From positions 1 to 16,468 of the forward strand of contig JAVBKB010000038.1 of the NCBI GenBank assembly GCA_031554275.1: DNA of 16,468 bases, given 5' to 3'. Each line of letters opens with the position of its first letter. The stretch's first letter is position 1. The translations under genes were made by a program, and so were the position numbers. The notes beneath the pieces are model-generated. The model was given only the letters and a program-made list of their open reading frames with translations, was not told the DNA's origin and made no database searches. This DNA is from JAVBKB01 sp031554275. Its GTDB lineage: Bacteria > Bacillota > Bacilli > JARBTR01. Positions 12,402-16,468 of this stretch are shown in pieces.

Positions 12402-14567
12402 ATGTTAACGAATGAACAGTTGCAATTAATGATTGCTGAGGAATTGCAGTTAAAACGCACTCAAGTGCAAAAGGTGCTAACTTTAATAATAGAAGAAGAT
12501 AATACCATACCTTTCATTGCCCGTTATCGAAAAGAAATGACGGGTGCTTTGGATGAGGTTCAGATTAAGCAAATTGCTGATCGCTGGACTTATCTGCAAA
12601 ATTTAGAGAAACGCAAGTCGGAAGTATTACGCAGTATTGAGGAGCAGGGCAAGCTAACCCCTGATCTGCAGCAACAAATTGAACAAGCAAATAAACTACA
12701 AACGGTGGAAGATCTCTACCGTCCATATAAGCAGAAGCGTCGAACTAGAGCAACTGTTGCGAAAGAGAATGGTTTAGAGCCACTAGCTGAATGGCTACTA
12801 ACTTTTCCAATGAGCGGCTCAGTAGAAGCGGAAGCAGAGAAATATCTCAATGAAAAAGTAGAAACGATCGAAATGGCGGTACATGGTGCACAGGACATTA
12901 TTGCAGAAGCAGTATCTGATGACGCAAAATATCGCGAATGGATTCGTCAAGAAACCTATCGTAACGGAATTCTTGTATCTGCTGATAAAGATGCCGAGGC
13001 AGACGAAAAGAAAGTCTACCAAATGTATTATGAGTATGAGGAAGCGGTTTCTCGAATCGTGCCACATCGCATATTGGCTATCAATCGTGGTGAAAAGGAA
13101 GAAATCTTGAAAGTGAAAATTACCGCGGACACTACAAAGATTGCGTTGTATCTATCAAAACAAGTGATCAAGAACGAAAAATCTGTTGCAGCACCAATCA
13201 TAACTGCTGCGATAGAAGATAGTTATAAGCGATTAATTGAGCCGTCCATTGAAAGAGAAATTCGAAGTGCACTCTCAGAGGTTGCTGAAGAACGTGCTAT
13301 CCACATTTTTTCTGAAAACCTACGAAATCTCTTATTGCAGCCTCCAATGAAGGGGAAGATGGTGCTTGGCGTTGACCCTGCATATCGAACTGGCTGTAAG
13401 CTAGCTGCAATTGATAAAACAGGAAAGATGTTAGAAGTAGGTGTTATCTATCCGCATCCACCAGTGAATAAGCCTGAAGAAGCAAAGAAAAAGTTTGTGA
13501 ATCTGGTGAAGAAGTATGAGATCGAAATCGTTACAATTGGTAATGGTACAGCCTCACGGGAGACAGAACAGTTTGTCGCAGATGCTTTGAAAGAGATCGA
13601 TCAAAAAATCTCCTATCTCATCGTAAATGAGGCTGGTGCATCTGTATACTCGGCTTCTGAAATTGCTCGAAATGAATTTCCGGAATTACAAGTTGAAGAA
13701 CGAAGTGCTGTTTCAATCGCGCGTCGACTACAGGACCCTCTTGCTGAATTAGTGAAAATTGATCCGAAGTCAGTTGGTGTTGGTCAATATCAGCACGATG
13801 TGACAGCAAAGAATCTGAATGAATCCTTACAGTTTGTTGTGGAGACAGCTGTTAATCAGGTTGGGGTAAATGTCAACACAGCTTCTGCATCACTTTTACA
13901 ATATGTATCTGGGTTATCCAAATTAGCTGCACAAAACATTGTGAAGTTCCGCGATGAAAATGGTGCCTATAAAGACCGCAACCAGTTGAAATCGATCCCT
14001 CGGATCGGTGGCAAAACATATGAACAAGCAATTGGATTCCTGCGGATTGCAGATGGCACAGAGCCGCTGGATCGCACGCCTATACACCCCGAGCAATACG
14101 CTGCCACAATGGCGCTTCTAGAACAGCTCAATCTGTCAGCAAAACAATTAGGTACCAAAGAATTAGTAGCGGCACTGGCAACAATAGATGTGAAAGCCAC
14201 TGCGGAACGCCTGCAAATTGGTGAGATTACACTGACTGACATCATAGATGCGCTTACAAAGCCTGAACGAGATTTGCGAGACGAGTTTTCAGCACCACTT
14301 TTAAAATCAGATGTGTTGAAAATGGAGGATCTGCGACCTGGAATGGAATTGCAAGGAACAGTTCGTAATGTTGTTGACTTTGGTGCATTTATCGATATTG
14401 GGGTGAAGCAGGATGGATTGGCTCATATCTCAAAGCTAAGCACAAAACGCGTGAAACATCCTATGGACGTTGTATCTGTTGGTCAAGTGGTCACAGCTTG
14501 GATCGAGCAGGTGGATGTTGACAAAGGGCGTATTTCACTGACCCTTGTGTCACCATATGTTGATTGA
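12402..14567 (+). CDS. tex: Tex family S1 RNA-binding protein
   Basis: This 721-residue protein matches full-length Tex (B. subtilis YdcI, about 719). In order it has the Tex N-terminal helical domain (about 1-300; TFIARYRKEMTGALDE-like block written here as PFIARYRKEMTGALDE), a YqgF/RNase H-like domain starting at VLGVDPAYRTGCKLA (about 320), helix-hairpin-helix motifs around VNVNTASASLLQYVSGLS and SIPRIGGKTYEQA (about 488-545), and an S1 domain (GTVRNVVDFGAFIDIGVKQDGLAHIS, about 646-715). Tex proteins bind nucleic acid and associate with transcription; the precise role in Bacillus is open. The ATG at 12402 has GTGGGA (12391-12396) upstream; an in-frame ATG at 12351 lacks a site. The gene has its own transcription unit after the terminator at 12271-12300. 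Confidence 0.95.
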   Translation: MLTNEQLQLMIAEELQLKRTQVQKVLTLIIEEDNTIPFIARYRKEMTGALDEVQIKQIADRWTYLQNLEKRKSEVLRSIEEQGKLTPDLQQQIEQANKLQTVEDLYRPYKQKRRTRATVAKENGLEPLAEWLLTFPMSGSVEAEAEKYLNEKVETIEMAVHGAQDIIAEAVSDDAKYREWIRQETYRNGILVSADKDAEADEKKVYQMYYEYEEAVSRIVPHRILAINRGEKEEILKVKITADTTKIALYLSKQVIKNEKSVAAPIITAAIEDSYKRLIEPSIEREIRSALSEVAEERAIHIFSENLRNLLLQPPMKGKMVLGVDPAYRTGCKLAAIDKTGKMLEVGVIYPHPPVNKPEEAKKKFVNLVKKYEIEIVTIGNGTASRETEQFVADALKEIDQKISYLIVNEAGASVYSASEIARNEFPELQVEERSAVSIARRLQDPLAELVKIDPKSVGVGQYQHDVTAKNLNESLQFVVETAVNQVGVNVNTASASLLQYVSGLSKLAAQNIVKFRDENGAYKDRNQLKSIPRIGGKTYEQAIGFLRIADGTEPLDRTPIHPEQYAATMALLEQLNLSAKQLGTKELVAALATIDVKATAERLQIGEITLTDIIDALTKPERDLRDEFSAPLLKSDVLKMEDLRPGMELQGTVRNVVDFGAFIDIGVKQDGLAHISKLSTKRVKHPMDVVSVGQVVTAWIEQVDVDKGRISLTLVSPYVD

Positions 14568-14771
14568 TTGGCGTAGGCGCTGTTAGATCGTGGTTGCCCT
14601 ATCTGGGCGGGATATTCACGAATGGCAGACTACTGGAACGTAATCGCCCGTTGGATCGCATTAGCCAAGCTAGGTAGGCATGATTGGCGCAGGAGTGTAA
14701 TAAAATAGCATGTACCTAGTCCACATGATGGCAGGAACTTCACCGCAAATAATTCTCGCTGGAGGTGCGTA
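14568..14771. other. GC-rich foldable intergenic region between tex and sprT-like gene
   Basis: This 204-nt gap is visibly richer in G and C than other gaps in the window and shows no long frame on either strand. It holds a near-direct repeat, TGATTGGCGTAGG (14565-14577, overlapping the tex stop) and TGATTGGCGCAGG (14681-14693). It also has a GCCC-TATCT-GGGC hairpin (about 14593-14605), and an inverted repeat CTAGGTA (14670-14676) with TACCTAG (14713-14719) that extends through CATG with a bulge. No T tract follows these structures, so they are not clear terminators. The function is unknown. Confidence 0.45.
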
Positions 14772-15224
14772 ATGAATAATTATGAACTTCAAAAGATTGT
14801 AGAAGAAATTTCACTTGAATTCTTCCACAAACCGTTTATTCATTTGGCGACTTTTAATTCAAAGTTACGCACCACTGGTGGGAGATACCTTCTTCGCACA
14901 CATAATATCGATATCAACCCAAAGCACTATCAAAAGTTTGGCTTCAAAGAGTTAGAAGGCATTATTAAACATGAACTCTGCCATTATCATTTGCATATAG
15001 AGAATAAAGGCTACCAGCACCGGGATGCTGACTTTAAAAACCTCAGTAAACTAGTGGGCGCGCCACGACATTGCTCCACTGTTAAAGAACGAAAGATTAA
15101 TTACATCTATCAATGTAGAAATTGCGGTCTGCAATACAATCGGGTTCGCGTATTGAATACTTGGAAATATCGGTGTGGGAAATGTCAGGGCAAGCTTACA
15201 CAAGCAGAAAATAGAAAGATATAA
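14772..15224 (+). CDS. ydcK: SprT-like zinc protein (YdcK type)
   Basis: This 150-residue protein has the SprT-like domain. HELCH (67-71) is the HExxH zinc/protease motif, followed by a further histidine region (HYHLHIENKGYQHRDADF), and a C-terminal zinc ribbon is formed by CRNC (115-118) and CGKC (135-138). The eukaryotic relative Spartan cuts DNA-protein crosslinks. The bacterial short forms are predicted metalloproteases of unproven substrate. The ATG at 14772 lies 6 nt after GGAGG (14761-14765), a strong site. Its place between tex and the tRNA/rRNA cluster is the same as ydcK in B. subtilis. No clear terminator follows; the frame stops at TAA 15222-15224. Confidence 0.92.
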   Translation: MNNYELQKIVEEISLEFFHKPFIHLATFNSKLRTTGGRYLLRTHNIDINPKHYQKFGFKELEGIIKHELCHYHLHIENKGYQHRDADFKNLSKLVGAPRHCSTVKERKINYIYQCRNCGLQYNRVRVLNTWKYRCGKCQGKLTQAENRKI

Positions 15225-15264
15225 CGTAAGCAACAGGGTAGATTCGAAATTAAAAACTTTTTTG

Positions 15265-15293
15265 TTGACATCAGTATACTGCGCATCTATAAT
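15265..15293 (+). promoter_or_regulatory. Consensus sigma-A promoter P1 of tRNA/rRNA unit
   Basis: TTGACA (15265-15270) and TATAAT (15288-15293) are both perfect hexamers with the ideal 17-nt spacing. The promoter lies about 190 nt upstream of tRNA-Gln and after the sprT-like gene. Confidence 0.85.
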
Positions 15294-15393
15294 GGAAAAG
15301 CTGATTAGATTATAGAAGTTCCTTTCACAAAATGGATTCTATGAGGAAGCGCAAATATTTTAAGTAAAAATTGATAAAAATCCAGTTTACTAC

Positions 15394-15421
15394 TTGACAT
15401 ATAGGTCAAACCCTGTATAAT
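15394..15421 (+). promoter_or_regulatory. Consensus sigma-A promoter P2 of tRNA/rRNA unit
   Basis: TTGACA (15394-15399) and TATAAT (15416-15421) are 16 nt apart, about 60 nt before tRNA-Gln. TTGAC (15394-15398) and GTCAA (15405-15409) form an inverted repeat across the -35 and spacer. Tandem strong promoters are typical of stable-RNA operons. Confidence 0.88.
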
Positions 15422-15482
15422 GAAAATACTGTCTTGAAATATTGGACAACTAGTGAACGCAACAAAATTTTTTGATCTTTTT

Positions 15483-15557
15483 AGGCCTATCGCCAAGCGG
15501 TAAGGCAACGGATTTTGATTCCGTCATGCGTTGGTTCGAATCCAGCTAGGCCTGCCA
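15483..15557 (+). tRNA. tRNA-Gln(TTG)
   Basis: The acceptor AGGCCTA pairs perfectly with TAGGCCT (15547-15553). The anticodon stem ACGGA/TCCGT closes the loop TTTTGAT with anticodon TTG, and the T arm is GTTGG-TTCGAAT-CCAGC. The discriminator is G and CCA is encoded (15555-15557). It is close to B. subtilis tRNA-Gln. Confidence 0.97.
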
Positions 15558-15695
15558 ATCTTGTGTTTCAGTTTAAAGGATGCTCCAAAGTACTTTCTAT
15601 TATCCTCATTACGAATAATTTCGTTTGTTGAGAATTGAATTTCCCTCTTTGTGAAAGCACACCAATCCTTAAAGAATGCTTCAATTTAATAAGAG

Positions 15696-15771
15696 GAGCC
15701 ATTAGCTCAGTAGGTAGAGCATTTGACTTTTAATCAAAGGGTCGAAGGTTCGAATCCTTCATGGCTCACCA
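15696..15771 (+). tRNA. tRNA-Lys(TTT)
   Basis: The acceptor GAGCCAT pairs with ATGGCTC (15761-15767). The anticodon stem TTTGA/TCAAA has loop CTTTTAA and anticodon TTT. The T loop is TTCGAAT and CCA is encoded (15769-15771). The 138-nt gap before it (15558-15695) holds no gene or clear promoter. Confidence 0.97.
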
Positions 15772-15783
15772 ATTTCCAACTAC

Positions 15784-15866
<83 letters not shown>

Positions 15867-15890
15867 TTCAACCGATGCTTCAATTTATAT

Positions 15891-15964
15891 GCGGGTGTAG
15901 TTTAGTGGTAAAACCACAGCCTTCCAAGCTGTTGTTGTGAGTTCGATTCTCATCACCCGCTCCA
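15891..15964 (+). tRNA. tRNA-Gly(TCC)
   Basis: The acceptor GCGGGTG pairs with CACCCGC (15954-15960). The anticodon stem ACAGC/GCTGT has loop CTTCCAA and anticodon TCC. The T loop is TTCGATT, the discriminator is T, and CCA is encoded (15962-15964). It is the last tRNA before the rRNA leader. Confidence 0.97.
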
Positions 15965-15974
15965 AATTATTGAA

Positions 15975-15986
15975 TGCTCTTTGAAA
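15975..15986 (+). promoter_or_regulatory. rRNA antitermination boxA
   Basis: TGCTCTTTGAAA matches the Firmicutes rrn boxA bound by NusB-NusE, which lets polymerase read through the rRNA operon. It lies 11 nt after tRNA-Gly and about 105 nt before the 16S gene, so the tRNAs and rRNA are probably one transcript. Confidence 0.85.
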
Positions 15987-16012
15987 ACTAAACAAAACGA
16001 AACGCCAAGCAA

Positions 16013-16088
16013 GAGATGGAAACATCTCAACAAAGAAACAAAAGTAAATTTGAGCAATCAAATGATCTATAAGAACACTAAGGTGTTC
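16013..16088 (+). other. 16S leader hairpins
   Basis: Two clear hairpins lie in the rRNA leader: GAGATG-GAAA-CATCTC (16013-16028) and GAACAC-TAAG-GTGTTC (16073-16088). They are followed immediately by the 16S 5' end and probably belong to the leader structure recognised during rRNA processing. Confidence 0.6.
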
Positions 16089-16092
16089 GCAA

Positions 16093-16468
<376 letters not shown>

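Noticed and set aside
14568..14771. Small cmpA-like gene next to the sprT-like gene
   Set aside because: I looked for the short CmpA-type protein (WLKKQMQRA-like start) that I expected near this position from Bacillus. None of the frames I translated on the two strands encodes it; the + strand frame of about 36 codons has no start and no resemblance.

Overview
The window comes from a low-GC Gram-positive of the order Bacillales, most likely a Planococcaceae-type bacillus. The evidence is the gene order (ydcC-alr-mazE-mazF at one end, tex-sprT-like-tRNA-16S rRNA at the other), AGGAGG-type ribosome binding sites, consensus sigma-A promoters, and a Firmicutes-style 16S 5' end with an antitermination boxA. 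Both ends of the window are cut: ydcC lacks its 5' end and the 16S gene continues past the right edge.

Region 1 (1-3160) is core housekeeping sequence: a LolA-like/DUF4367 protein (YdcC), alanine racemase for D-alanine supply to the cell wall, and the MazEF toxin-antitoxin pair, whose antitoxin seems to have lost its ribbon-helix-helix DNA-binding half. Region 2 (3160-4620) looks accessory. It holds an antisense protein relic that looks weakly like phospholipase D, and an ankyrin-repeat protein with a SMI1/KNR4-like C-terminus, the architecture seen in polymorphic-toxin immunity proteins, but with no toxin nearby. In Bacillus and Listeria the rsb-sigB stress-response operon normally follows mazF. 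Here it is absent, and accessory and iron genes lie between mazF and tex.

Region 3 (4620-12300) is an iron-acquisition island. It contains a stand-alone feoA with its own Fur box and terminator, a feoA-feoB-FeoB-associated peptide operon for ferrous iron behind an identical 18-bp Fur box, and a siderophore ABC importer (lipoprotein, two FecCD permeases, ATPase) behind a perfect Fur palindrome. Ferrous and ferric uptake should therefore be derepressed together when iron is low. A degenerate tandem repeat of about 22-32 bp lies between the second permease gene and the ATPase gene.

Region 4 (12300-16468) contains tex (nucleic-acid-binding S1 protein), an unusually GC-rich and foldable intergenic stretch, a SprT-like zinc protein, and then two strong promoters driving tRNA-Gln, tRNA-Lys, tRNA-Leu and tRNA-Gly, which lead without an obvious terminator into an rRNA operon.

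No insertion sequence, integrase, CRISPR array or replication origin is visible. The most unusual items are the loss of the sigB module, the repeat array inside the siderophore operon, the shortened MazE antitoxin, the orphan ankyrin-SMI1 gene and the solitary Fur-controlled FeoA.
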